Assembly: GCF_042661465.1 (NCBI RefSeq)
Contig: NZ_JBHSWE010000002.1
Coordinates: 310,001-374,000 of the forward strand
DNA length: 64,000 bases
Direction: 5' to 3'
From: Marinobacterium_A aestuariivivens
Lineage (GTDB): Bacteria; Pseudomonadota; Gammaproteobacteria; Pseudomonadales; Balneatricaceae
A program made the translations under genes and the position numbers. Within the stretch, counting starts at the first letter, position 1. Each line of letters opens with the position of its first letter. This document shows positions 20,247 to 29,165 of the stretch, piece by piece. The notes under the pieces are model-generated. The model saw only the letters and a program-made list of their open reading frames with translations. It was not told the DNA's origin and did no database searches.

Positions 20247-20818
20247 GCGGCGGACAGCGTCTGACCCCGCTACTGGTACATCTGCTCAAGGGAATACTGT
20301 ATCGCGATACCCACACCCAATTGTGGCAGCTGCTCTATGATCTGGAAGCGCCGTTGCGCGACCAGTTGGCGATCCTAGGGCTGGAACTCTACCTCGACGA
20401 AGAGGAGGGCTTCGCTTTCCTCCAGCAACGCGTGGCCAACGAGGACGAACCCGAGATCCCGCGCCTGGTGGCTCGCCGATCCCTGAGCTACCCGGTCAGC
20501 CTGCTCTGCGTGCTGCTGCGCAAGCGCCTGGCGGAAGCGGACCACCAGGGCGGCGACCTCAAGCTGGTGGTCAGTCGCAGCGAGATCCACAACGATATGA
20601 AGGTATTCTTCGCCGAACTCAACAATGAAGCCCGCCTGGCCGATCAGCTCGACAGCCATATCGAAAAGGTGGTCAAGCTGGGCTTCCTGAAACGGATGAA
20701 GGAGGCAGACCACTTCGAGGTTCGGCGCATCCTCAAGGCGCTGGTGGACGGCGACTGGCTGGCGGATCTGGACGAAAAGCTGGTGCTCTATCTAGAGCAT
20801 GGGCAGTCGCTGGCGTAG
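20204..20818 (+). CDS. jetB: Wadjet JetB (MukE-like, DUF4194)
   Basis: 204 residues, intact. The order LTPLLVHLLKGILYRD, ELYLDEEEGFAFLQQR, RRSLSYPVSLLCVLLRKRL and a C-terminal LKALVDGDWLADLDEKL is typical of DUF4194. The start overlaps jetA by 43 bp. It is the winged-helix KITE-like partner of JetA. Being last, it gives the gene order C-D-A-B rather than the canonical A-B-C-D. Confidence 0.88.
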   Translation: METGYPADDSVQPLSGGQRLTPLLVHLLKGILYRDTHTQLWQLLYDLEAPLRDQLAILGLELYLDEEEGFAFLQQRVANEDEPEIPRLVARRSLSYPVSLLCVLLRKRLAEADHQGGDLKLVVSRSEIHNDMKVFFAELNNEARLADQLDSHIEKVVKLGFLKRMKEADHFEVRRILKALVDGDWLADLDEKLVLYLEHGQSLA

Positions 20819-20879
20819 CCGTCTGCAGCTGTTCTTTGTGGCTATGTGATCATCTGCCACAGCGAAACCCGTCGCTCGG

Positions 20880-21298
20880 ATGTACCTGGCTCAGGCTTCG
20901 CTCCGCCCGTTCTGCAGCAGTAGATGCTCGCCGCTTCTGCGATCAGGCGGAGTAACTGGGGCCCTGAACCTGAAAATGGCCGTTTTTTAACAGCTCACGC
21001 ACCTCCTTGAGTCGGGCGTTCTCTCGCCGAAGCTGTTTCAAATCCTCATACAGGTGCTGATCATCAGGGGTAGCCTACTTGCCGTGATACTTGCTTCCAG
21101 GTATGCAGTGTATTGACATTGACACCTAGCTATCTGGTGGTCCAGGTGACCGGCTGATCAGGCTCCACGACCAGTTTGACGGCGGCCTCTTTGAACCCAA
21201 CTGTATAGGAGTTGGTTTTCTTCTGACTCATGACACACACCTTAATGGGCAGGTGATTCTACCTGCTCCTGCGTGTCCGGGAAACTATAGCCACTTCA
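20880..21298 (-). mobile_element. IS3-family element remnant (orfA)
   Basis: The minus strand from 21230 reads MSQKKTNSYTVGFKEAAVKL, then LGVNVNTLHTWK after a stop, then LYEDLKQLRRENARLKEVREL and LLKNGHFQ, the HTH plus leucine-zipper of IS3-family OrfA. Two in-frame stops show decay and orfB is missing. TGTCCGGGAAACTATAGCC from 21274 looks like the terminal inverted repeat. Confidence 0.7.
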
Positions 21299-21432
21299 CC
21301 CATAACTACCTGACTCGTAGGCATAGGTAGCAGCCTACTTTTTACCATAATGGGCAACTAGGCGTGGGTGGGTTCATCAATATCCCCGGTAACATAGGAC
21401 ACATTCCTGAATGTATCTTTCTTGGGGTCTCG

Positions 21433-24272
21433 ATGAGAACCGCACCTTGCTTGATCAGGGCGATTGCCTGCTTGCTGGCTGTAACTATCACTTTGTTGCC
21501 CTTCCACGGGTACGCAGCGGATGTGAATGCCCAGGACCTTCTGCGGCAGATAGGCCGCGAAGGGCAGGTGTTTGGAAACGAACTCGCTAGCGAACTGAAC
21601 GGTACCTCGGCACAGGTACAAAATGGCCAGATCACAATTCCCACTTGGGGGATGCTGGAGTCCTCCAGTATCAAGGTGGGAGTCAGTTCAATGTTAACGA
21701 ACTGTACCCTGGTACCAATCCTTCGAACTCCAGCCTAAAGAACCAATATTTCCCAGACGGGGCCGAGCCGGACATTGGTGCGCTTCAGGGAATCCATGAC
21801 TCAAATGACCTCATGGATGATGCTGGAACAGAGGCCAAGGGATCGCTGTGGACAGATGCCTCCAGTGATTCGCCATCCATTTCCGGTGCTGCATATCAGG
21901 TGCTACTTGATATGGCCAATCGATCTCGACCTGATTTTACCAATGATCCGGTGCTGAACCTTACCAAAGACACCTACGAGAATATAGATCTGATAGCCGA
22001 GGGGTTCGGTGACTGTTCCGCAGAAACGATCATAAATGAGGCCAGCATTACCGCACATGTACCAGATTATTACACCTGTAGCACGGTTAATAAACCCACT
22101 GGCGGTTGTGTAATTAGCCATATAATAGAGATTGATACTGAGCCAGCAGACGTTGTATTCCTGATTGATAACTCAGCTTCGATGGGTTCAGTGATTTCTG
22201 ATTTGAGGAACAATGTAAGAACTTTTGCTGAGATTCTTTCACAGGGCAACAGTGAGAATCTTCGCCTTGGCGGAGCAACAATCCGTGTAGACGACTATCT
22301 AACCAGGAATGTTGACCTAACTTACAGCATTGATGAGTTTAGTGCGTGGATTGATGCTATTCGAACGGATGGAGCACCGACGTATCCATTTGATGCTATA
22401 GCATGGGCCGCCGATCACTTTGAGTGGAGAGATGACGCGCATAGGATTATTATCCTAGTAGGTAATGATGATGTTGGTGGGGACAAAGAGAATGCTATTG
22501 AAAGAGTAGCCGCTAACAGCGTTGAACTTTACGTTTTTCATGACAATAACGAAACCAATTCTATTGGAACACACTTGGCTGACTATTTCTCTGGTACCAA
22601 ACTTCTAAAATTCGCGCAGTTTCTAACTGTTGTGAAAGATAGCTGGTCACCAAAGGAGTGTGTTGATGCTGCCGTAGCGACATTAGAAGAGTTTTGTGAA
22701 GGAAGTTACACCCCAACTCCTACTACCGATGATGATTGTGTCAATATCAGTGGTTTTGAGGTATGTAGAGGCGACCCAATATACGAGAGGTTAGATGAGC
22801 CTCCAGTTCCTAATGTTCCAAAGCTGGCGAGTACAGTTGATGTTTCCGCGCTCCAATGTGATTTCAATAGGGGGCAGGGCACTTGTTGGACAGACCCCCA
22901 GGGAAACGAGCAATGTCTTGAAAACTATCAGGACGTTGATCAATGTCAGGAATACGAAGATAACCCACAGTGCGGATATATTAGTTCCGAGTGTGTCGAT
23001 GGTGCGACCGGCAGCGAAGGAACCTGTTACGTATATAAAAACAAGTACGACTGCGGTGAAGATGTTGAGGTTCCAACCTTAGAAAAGGAAACACAGTATC
23101 AGTGTGGAGGCCCCATAAGCTGTATGGGTGATGAGTGCTTGGATGTCACCACGACACAAAGCACGGACTTTGCGCGTGCTAGCGCGCTACTGAATGCTGC
23201 CCAGTTCATGACACAGGATATGTCCTGTGAGGACGTAACAGGAGAGACCAATGTTTATTGCCGAGCCTTTAGCGGCGAGGCCGGTGAGTGCAAGATCGCG
23301 GTAGGTGGTGTTCAGGATTGTTGCGAGCAGCCATCCAACGTTAGCTTGGCTGACTACCTAACGATGATTACTTCGGTACCGAAGCTTGATGGCGCGGTGT
23401 TGGCACTGGAGGACACCAATGTCATCAAGAGCTCGTATCAGACCTTGCGCCAGCCAGTAATGAATGCCTGGACCGAGGTTTCAAAACCATTCACCAGCCA
23501 TATGGATAATATCTCTGGAGCTGTCGAAGAAATCTGGTCACCCATCGAGGAACTAAAACAACAGCTCATCGAAAAGCTCAAAGAGCAGGCAAAGAAAATG
23601 TTGCAGGATGTCATGGGAAGCCTGGCTCAAGACAGTGCAACGGAAGCTGCTGCTACTGCCGCAGCTGATCAGGCAGCCGAAGAAATGGTGAATGAAATGG
23701 CGACACAAGCTGCGTCGATGCTTGGGGCCGCTATGACGATCTACACGATATATGTTGTGGCAGTGGCTATCATTCAAATTGTGTGGGCCTGTGAGCAGGC
23801 GGAGCTGGAGATGAACACAAAGCGAGCCCTGAAGAGCTGCACCTACGTAGGTTCATATTGCAAGACAGAAGTGCTTGGCGCATGCATCGAGGAGCGCGAG
23901 GCGTATTGTTGCTTCAACTCTCCTCTTTCACGGATCGTTCAAGAGCAGGTGCGTTCGCAGCTGGGAACTGATTTTGGTGATGCAGAGAGCCCTCAATGCG
24001 AAGGTATACCGCTAGATGAAATTTCGAGCATTGATTGGAGCCAAATAGATTTAACAGAGTGGCTTGGGATTCTGGAGCAAAATGGGCAATTGCCATCGGT
24101 TGATAATGTCTCTATGGATGCTCTGACTGGTTCAGGAAGCGTGTTCAACATTGACGGTGATCGTCAACCGGCTGATCAGCGAGCCATGGACCGAGTCGAT
24201 GATATCGACGTGGATGCAAAACGCAGAGAGGCTATGGAAATGATCCAAATAGACCCTGGGGATGGCACTTGA
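21433..24272 (+). CDS. traN: Conjugal transfer mating-pair stabilisation protein TraN, one frame break
   Basis: About 947 codons. Signal peptide (MRTAPCLIRAIACLLAVTIT...HGYAA), cysteine-rich body and a C-terminus KSCTYVGSYCKTEVLGACIEEREAYCCFNSPLSRIVQEQ typical of TraN from SXT and IncA/C-type systems. Near residues 185-330 lies a von Willebrand A-like region with a MIDAS motif (DNSASMGS). One G seems lost in the G run at 21650-21654 (TIPTWG-DAGVLQYQGG). It is an outer-membrane adhesin that stabilises mating pairs. The function is plasmid/ICE transfer; no other tra genes are in the window. Confidence 0.85.
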
Positions 24273-24297
24273 AATCTAAGAGCATACGTAATTGCGC

Positions 24298-24331
24298 AAA
24301 AAAGCCCGGATCTTTGGTTCCGGGCTTTTTT
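24298..24331. terminator. Bidirectional terminator between traN and lipoprotein gene
   Basis: AAGCCCGGA and TCCGGGCTT form a stem flanked by A and T runs on both sides, serving the converging genes. Confidence 0.9.
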
Positions 24332-24346
24332 ATAGGCACTGTTCAA

Positions 24347-25197
24347 TCATGCTTTGGGAATAACAAACAGCTTGGCTTCGCCTTCGTTCAGTATATAGGG
24401 AAAGCCGATAACCTCACCGTCTTCCATAGCAACTTTGCCCGGAGCGAGATACAAGTACGTCCACTCAGGCAGGTGCTTGCTGATAGTGGCATAGAGCTTG
24501 TCCTGCGGTACGGTGCTGTCGTCGCTGATCAGTAGATTCAGCCGCTGATACTTGCGGCCATGGCCGGAAGAGAAGATGTAGCGATGTTCTTCGGTGCCTG
24601 TGATGAAGGCCGGGGAGGCCGCGGTATGGGGTTCGAAGATTTTGGCTCGGACGCGGCAAAGGTCCTCGGCCTTGGTCACACCAGCCTGGTAAGCGGGGCA
24701 TTGCCAGTCACTCTTGATGAACTGAATGACCAGTGTGCCGTTCTTGTCGTATATGATCTCGTGCTCAGCTCCAACCTCATCCATCGCTGCCCCCACAGAA
24801 TCTTTCACATGTGAAAGAAATTTGAGTTGTGCCTCTTTGGCGGTGGCGGCATCTGTCATCGGCATCCAAGCCATAAGGCTGTTGCGAGCGCCATGGGAGT
24901 CAGGCTCCACCAGTTCACTCAAAAAGTTGACCCCTGCGGTTTGCCATTTAGTCATGCCAAGCTGGGGGAGAGATAACCGGCACCAACGAAGCCGACTTTG
25001 AGCATGGATTCTGTGATCGAGCCTATGCTGTCTGCGGGCACCTCAGTGTCCCTGATGTCCGTAACGAGACCACCGGCCTGGGCGATGTTGTATGCTTCGC
25101 TGCGGTTGTCATTGTAGGTGGTTGTAGATGTGCTGGTGGCACAACCAAAGAGGGTGGCTGTGGACAGTAGAGTAGCGACAGTGAGCAGTTTCTTCAT
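24347..25197 (-). CDS. Lipoprotein of conjugative element, one frame break
   Basis: About 283 codons if one C lost in the run at 24963-24967 (minus strand) is restored: the N-terminal part ends GFVGAGYLSPQLG and joins MTKWQTAGVNFLSELV. The N-terminus MKKLLTVATLLSTATLFGCATS has a lipobox (LFGC). No catalytic motif is recognised. It converges with traN and shares its terminator. As annotated without the correction it would be two genes (24952-25197 and 24347-24955). Confidence 0.65.
24801..24818. promoter_or_regulatory. 18-bp palindrome TCTTTCACATGTGAAAGA (copy 1)
   Basis: A perfect palindrome, here inside the lipoprotein coding sequence (codons for FLSHVKDS on the minus strand). Copies occur at 36691, 40011 and 58138 upstream of operon leaders, so it may be a protein-binding site; this intragenic one may be coincidental. 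Confidence 0.5.
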
Positions 25198-25286
25198 TGG
25201 GTCGTTTCCATCTGAGTAATGTGATTCCGCTTCTGATTCCATATTACCACGGCATCAGAATATGCAACCGTGAGAGAAAAACAGAT

Positions 25287-25310
25287 AAAAAAATCCCCTC
25301 CGTAGAGGGG
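25287..25310 (-). terminator. Terminator of the AcaB-like gene
   Basis: On the minus strand, CCCCTC-TACG-GAGGGG is followed by ATTTTTTT, 25 bp after the stop codon of the gene at 25335. Confidence 0.88.
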
Positions 25311-25334
25311 AAATAGCCTTGGAAGCTACGCGGT

Positions 25335-26048
25335 CTACGCTGCTTCGGCCCCGCTGGAAGACTCCTTGCTGCCTTTTTTGGAACTCTTGGCCCCATCTTC
25401 ATTGTCCTGCACATCAGCTTCGCTGGACAGCTCAGGGTCGGTCGTCTCCTGCTCGGGAGCAGCCTCCGCTACTTCCTTGTCCTTGCCCTTCGAGTGCGCA
25501 GAGATTCGAGCACGTTTCTCCATGCCGATGATTCGGCCTGCCAGCTTAATCAGGCGTTGCTGCCACTCGTATGTTGCATCAGAGCGCTGCTGGCTGCTCA
25601 GGATGCTGTTGAGCCAAAGGGTATCGACAAGGCTCATGAGTTCGTCCAGGTTGCGAATGAGGCGGGCAATCTGGGCGATCTGCGGTGAAGTGATCTCAAT
25701 GGAGTATTCCGTGGGGGCACTGTATCCAGGGACAGCTTCGATGCCGTTATCAGACATGACCTTCTTGAGCTGCTCCATGGCTTTGGCCATGTCCTCAGCT
25801 ACCCGCTCGATATGGCCTTGGACGATCTCCTCCACCTGATTAATTTCTGTCTGGTCACCGATAATTCGCAAGATCACGTCCAAGGAGAAGAGGGCGTTGG
25901 AAACACGGTCGAAACTGCGCTCCATAACACGCTGCGCCTGAAGGCTGTTCACGGTAAGCTTCTGGCGAAAGACCGGACGAGAATAGGGCTGACGATTCGC
26001 TTGAGGCTGCTGAGGCTGTTCGCTCTGTGCGGTTGCTGCTTCTGCCAT
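25335..26048 (-). CDS. AcaB/DUF1845-like element regulator
   Basis: 237 residues. The central 150 residues (QAQRVMERSFDRVSNALFSLDVILRII, EIVQGHIERV, IAQIARLIRNLDELMSLVDTLWLNSI, YEWQQRLIKLAGRI) are all-alpha and resemble the DUF1845 family found in integrating conjugative elements and in AcaB of IncC plasmids. The first 30 residues are Gln-rich and the last 55 highly charged. It is divergent from the first backbone operon; regulation of conjugative genes is a reasonable inference. Family recognition from memory only. Confidence 0.5.
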   Translation of the reverse strand: MAEAATAQSEQPQQPQANRQPYSRPVFRQKLTVNSLQAQRVMERSFDRVSNALFSLDVILRIIGDQTEINQVEEIVQGHIERVAEDMAKAMEQLKKVMSDNGIEAVPGYSAPTEYSIEITSPQIAQIARLIRNLDELMSLVDTLWLNSILSSQQRSDATYEWQQRLIKLAGRIIGMEKRARISAHSKGKDKEVAEAAPEQETTDPELSSEADVQDNEDGAKSSKKGSKESSSGAEAA

Positions 26049-26132
26049 GGTGTATCTCCGTCATTTGGGCGATAAGTAAACGCACCTTGAAGCGTACTGA
26101 CTAAGTTGTTGGGAGCAGAAACGTCTTTCCGC

Positions 26133-26182
26133 CCAAAAAGGACAGATAGAGCGTTCTACCCAAAAAAATTTTGGGGTATAGT
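26133..26182 (+). promoter_or_regulatory. Activator box and -10 of operon 1
   Basis: AAAAAGGACAGATAGAGCG resembles the FlhDC half-site AA(T/C)GGNNAAATAGCG. A -10-like TATAGT starts 24 bp after it (26177-26182). The same box-to-10 spacing recurs before several operon leaders here. Confidence 0.55.
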
Positions 26183-26192
26183 GAAGTCTCTA

Positions 26193-26240
26193 AGTCGCTC
26201 GGCGACTAGATGAGATAGCTGGTCTCTAGAAACAAACAGC
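26193..26240 (+). promoter_or_regulatory. Operon leader RNA, copy 1
   Basis: Hairpin B is AGTCGC-TCG-GCGACT (26193-26207). Hairpin C is GAGA-TAGCTGG-TCTC (26212-26226), followed by GAAACAAACAGC. It precedes the 26343 operon and starts just after the predicted transcription start. Confidence 0.8.
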
Positions 26241-26281
26241 AGTTTGAATGAACGCCGTATGGCGCAGGTCTTCATAACCTT

Positions 26282-26320
26282 CCCATTCCGGGGGTATCCC
26301 CGGTATCGGGTGGTACTCCC
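26282..26320 (+). promoter_or_regulatory. Pseudoknot leader before 26343 gene
   Basis: Stem CCCATTCCGGGG/CCCCGGTATCGGG. The loop segment GGGGGTATC can pair with the downstream GGTACTCCC, 20 bp before the ATG. Confidence 0.75.
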
Positions 26321-26342
26321 GATCAAGTCAGGAGTAATCACC

Positions 26343-26708
26343 ATGCAATTTCTTCTATTTGTAGTCGCTCTCGCTGTCGTTGTTGGCATCGTTGGGTTCG
26401 GAGCTTGGGCTTTTGCTCGGGCATTCGTCTACCTCAGTCACCAATCGCATCGAGGTATCGTGTTCGCGCTGGATCGGATGCTTGTCCCGACCGTACACCT
26501 CGCCAAGAGGACCTTCGCGTTTGCACGATCTGCTACACGGTCTGTAGAGGCCGTCATCGTTCAACGAGCTTCTGCCGAACAGACTGAAAAGTCTGTTGAG
26601 GCTGAACCGGCTCCGGTTCAGATGCCGAAAAGATCTGAATCTGAGGTGGACTGGGATGTTTATGACATTCCAACTTATCTGCGCCGGGGTAAGTCCCTTG
26701 TGTGGTAA
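26343..26708 (+). CDS. Small membrane protein of unknown function
   Basis: 121 residues. One N-terminal transmembrane segment (LLFVVALAVVVGIVGFGAWAFA) is followed by a basic region and an acidic tail with conserved-looking WDVYDIPTYLRRG at the end. The ATG follows AGGAG. It is the first gene of operon 1, directly after the leader. I do not recognise a family. Confidence 0.7.
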   Translation: MQFLLFVVALAVVVGIVGFGAWAFARAFVYLSHQSHRGIVFALDRMLVPTVHLAKRTFAFARSATRSVEAVIVQRASAEQTEKSVEAEPAPVQMPKRSESEVDWDVYDIPTYLRRGKSLVW

Positions 26709-26750
26709 ACAATTGGATCGCCCTTGACGATTCTTCTTTTCTAATCAAAA

Positions 26751-26790
26751 CCCATTGGGGGCAACGTTCCCCGATGGGGGTGTTGCCCCC
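26751..26790 (+). promoter_or_regulatory. Pseudoknot leader before 26811 gene
   Basis: Stem CCCATTGGGG/CCCCGATGGG. GGGGGCAAC (26757-26765) is exactly complementary to GTTGCCCCC (26782-26790): nine pairs. Confidence 0.85.
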
Positions 26791-26810
26791 TCAATATGAG
26801 GAACAACACC

Positions 26811-26897
26811 ATGGAACTTGTAATCGCAGCTTGCGTGATCTCTGGCTGGTATGTTGCCAAGCCGTTCCGTAAGATCGCCCGCGATCTGGGGTACTGA
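26811..26897 (+). CDS. 28-residue peptide gene
   Basis: A 28-codon frame: a short hydrophobic start (MELVIAACVISGWYVA) and basic tail (KPFRKIARDLGY). It has its own pseudoknot leader and TGAGGA site, the same arrangement as the longer genes here, which is the main reason to accept it. Confidence 0.55.
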   Translation: MELVIAACVISGWYVAKPFRKIARDLGY

Positions 26898-27008
26898 TAA
26901 CCAGAGGAGGGGGACATCCCCCTCCTTCTCGCCATCGGGCCTTTTGGCCCATCCTCCAAACAGCATTCCGGCAGTGTTGTTTGGTGGGTGGGCCAAGAGG
27001 AAACGGAA

Positions 27009-27194
27009 ATGCATGGCGATATTCATGTGTACGATGATGATGCTGGAATACTGTATTTGGCTGACGGGCGGGAAATTAGCGTGAACCCGAGATGCTTCTC
27101 CAGTGTGGATCAGGCGATCCGCGAACTAGCGAAGTGGGCGAAAGGTAGGAACCTGATCGGAGCCGACGACGATGTTGCAGCATTTGTCATCTGA
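27009..27194 (+). CDS. Hypothetical 61-residue protein
   Basis: Small acidic protein (MHGDIHVYDDDAGILYLADG...). AGAGGAA precedes the ATG by about 8 bp. The preceding DNA (26935-26995) holds GGGCC hairpins and a CAAACAGCATTCC phrase that resembles the leader box, perhaps a decayed copy. No known domain. Confidence 0.6.
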   Translation: MHGDIHVYDDDAGILYLADGREISVNPRCFSSVDQAIRELAKWAKGRNLIGADDDVAAFVI

Positions 27195-27238
27195 GGAGGG
27201 GCGGTCCCAGCCGGGGCCGTCCATCCGCACACTCAGTA

Positions 27239-27330
27239 AGTCTGCTTCCCAATGAAGTGAGTCATTGGAAAGCAGATTTTGCTCTCGCTGAGAGCGAAAA
27301 GTAGGTAGCTGGCCTCTGAAAACAAACAGT
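27239..27330 (+). promoter_or_regulatory. Operon leader RNA, copy 2
   Basis: Hairpin A: TCTGCTTCCCAATGA/TCATTGGAAAGCAGA (14 of 15 pairs) then TTTT. Hairpin B: GCTCTC-GCT-GAGAGC. Hairpin C: AGG-TAGCTGG-CCT, then GAAAACAAACAG. Heads the CobS-bet-exo operon. Confidence 0.85.
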
Positions 27331-27341
27331 AGTCGAACTTA

Positions 27342-27384
27342 CCCCACCGTGGGCGTACTGGCCCGGTGGGGGACTGGTGCGCCC
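27342..27384 (+). promoter_or_regulatory. Pseudoknot leader before CobS-like gene
   Basis: Stem CCCCACCG/CGGTGGGG. Loop GGGCGTAC (27351-27358) pairs with GTGCGCCC (27377-27384), eight pairs including one G-U. Nearly identical to the leader at 32873. Confidence 0.85.
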
Positions 27385-27410
27385 TGATTGCGAATATTAG
27401 GAGTGCTCCA

Positions 27411-28377
27411 ATGACTGAGATTGTTAAATATTCAATCCGCAAGGCGTTTGCTATGGATGGTGTCCCCGAGGCGGTAACGACTCTTGGATATGCTCCCAGC
27501 GCAGACCCCTTTATCCCGTCAAAAGACGACAACTATGTTTTCCGGAAAGAGCTTATTCGTGAGGTTTCCGCCTTTCTGAAGAGTCCTTTCGGAGATGCGT
27601 TGTATGTCACCGGACCTACCGGCTCCGGTAAAACTTCCGGTATCACCGAGGTCGCGGCTCGCCTGTGCTGGCCGGTTCAGCAAATTACGGCAAACGGCCG
27701 TATGGAGCTGACCGACCTGATCGGGCATCATGCTTTGGTCTCGCCGAAGCCGGGTGAATCTCCCGTCATGCAATTCATGTATGGCCCCTTGGCTGTCGCC
27801 ATGAAGAAAGGACATATCCTTCTCATCAACGAGGTGGATTTGGCTGATCCAGCCGAACTTGCAGGCCTCAATGATGTCCTGGAAGGTCGTCCCCTGGTTA
27901 TCGCTCAAAATGGTGGTGAAATCATCAAGCCGCACCCGATGTTTCGTGTGGTCGTCACTGGCAACTCAACGGGTTCCGGTGATGCCTCTGGTCTGTACCA
28001 GGGGTGATGATGCAAAATCTCGCCGCCATGGATCGTTATCGCTTTATTGAGGTCGGCTATGCCGACGAGACTACCGAGCTGGGTATTCTTGGCAGAGTAG
28101 TCCCCACGCTCAATGAAGGCATCCGGAAAGGGATGGTGAAGACTGCCAATGAGATTCGGAAGCTCTTCATGGGCGAGAACGGCGATGATGGACAGATTGG
28201 CGTCACGATGTCTACGCGAACTCTGGTTCGCTGGGCAAAGCTCACTCTCCAGTTCCGGGGGCTCCGAATACGCTCAGATATGCGTTGGAGCAAGCACTGC
28301 TGATCCGCTCTGCTAAAGAGGAAGGTGAGGCAATCCTGCGTATTGCGAAGGATGTGTTTGGTGACCAATGGCGTTAA
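27411..28377 (+). CDS. CobS-like MoxR AAA+ ATPase, two frame breaks
   Basis: About 323 codons. Walker A is GPTGSGKTSG, Walker B ILLINEVDLADPAEL, and the sensor region MFRVVVTGNSTGSGD; these are typical of the CobS/MoxR-like ATPases of SXT and IncA/C elements. Single G losses in runs near 28003 and 28255 split it into three frames (GLYQG-VMMQNLAAMDRYRF; FRG-APNTLRYALEQALL). It ends DQWR-stop at 28377. It probably works with the VWA protein at 34358, as CobS does with CobT, but its client is not cobalt chelation here. Confidence 0.8.
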
Positions 28378-28387
28378 GGAGAGCGAT

Positions 28388-29038
28388 ATGGCCGATAACT
28401 TTGCAGTGTCAGAACAGCTCGATCCAAAACTTCAGCCAGACCGTCTGGACGAGGCGATGGTAAACGCAGTCGAGTCTGACTCTGATGCGGAAGAACGTAC
28501 CCTGGGTACGGCAAATTGGCTCATCTCGCCGCCCAAGGCAATGCAGCAGGAGGATGCCAAGCGGCTCCTCCTGGGGTTCATCACGGGAGTCTTCGTGAAG
28601 AGCAGCAAGGCCCTGGGATTCGAGGTTGAGATGAAGAAAGATTCAGACTCACCCGTACCAGATGTCTTAATGGCATCGGTTGGTGGATTTGAATTAAAGG
28701 TTTGCTCGACGTTCGGAGAAAACACCTTGCACCCAAGCACGTTGGAGGGTGCAGGGGAGATCACTTCGGCGCACGGGCACCGGCCATTGCTCATGATGAT
28801 CTGCTTGCAAGAGCGGTTCCAGCTTGAGTGGCCGGATGTAACTGAGCCGCTGGTCACGCTTTGTGATGAGCAAGGCAACACCATCAGCTATTCCAACTTC
28901 AACTCATTGGAAAACGCCATCGAGCGGATGGGATTCGACTATGAAACTGTTCGGAGTGATGCCGTGAAACTCGGCCTGGCTACTGAGCAAGTTAATTGGT
29001 CTGAGATCCAGTCCGATATCGAAAACTGCTTCTTTTGA
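28388..29038 (+). CDS. Hypothetical protein
   Basis: 216 residues, soluble and acidic (LDPKLQPDRLDEAMVNAVESDSDAEERTLG at the N-terminus). AAGGAG precedes the ATG by 7 bp and the gene is only 10 bp from the CobS-like gene, so the two are co-translated units. No recognised domain. A hairpin (29045-29070) follows it. Confidence 0.7.
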   Translation: MADNFAVSEQLDPKLQPDRLDEAMVNAVESDSDAEERTLGTANWLISPPKAMQQEDAKRLLLGFITGVFVKSSKALGFEVEMKKDSDSPVPDVLMASVGGFELKVCSTFGENTLHPSTLEGAGEITSAHGHRPLLMMICLQERFQLEWPDVTEPLVTLCDEQGNTISYSNFNSLENAIERMGFDYETVRSDAVKLGLATEQVNWSEIQSDIENCFF

Positions 29039-29044
29039 TCAGTG

Positions 29045-29070
29045 TCAGGGGACGCCTCGGCGTCTCCTGA
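29045..29070 (+). terminator. Intercistronic hairpin
   Basis: TCAGGGGACGCC and GGCGTCTCCTGA form a near-perfect stem after the 28388 gene. No T run follows, so it may stabilise mRNA ends rather than terminate. Confidence 0.5.
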
Positions 29071-29086
29071 CATCCCTTCTATCTAA

Positions 29087-29129
29087 CCCCAGTCGGGGGC
29101 GCCTGCCCCTTAGGGGCCATGGTGTCCCC
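29087..29129 (+). promoter_or_regulatory. Pseudoknot leader before bet
   Basis: Stem CCCC..GGGG-loop-CCCCTTAGGGG. GGGGGCGCC (29095-29103) pairs with GGTGTCCCC (29121-29129), nine pairs with two G-U. Confidence 0.75.
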
Positions 29130-29165
29130 TCCTTACCAATGTTCCGTTGGAACAGGAGAAATACC

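Noticed and set aside
24347..24955. Separate 202-residue minus-strand gene next to a short lipoprotein gene
   Set aside because: The two frames overlap exactly at a C run and join into one lipoprotein when one C is restored, so I treat them as one gene.
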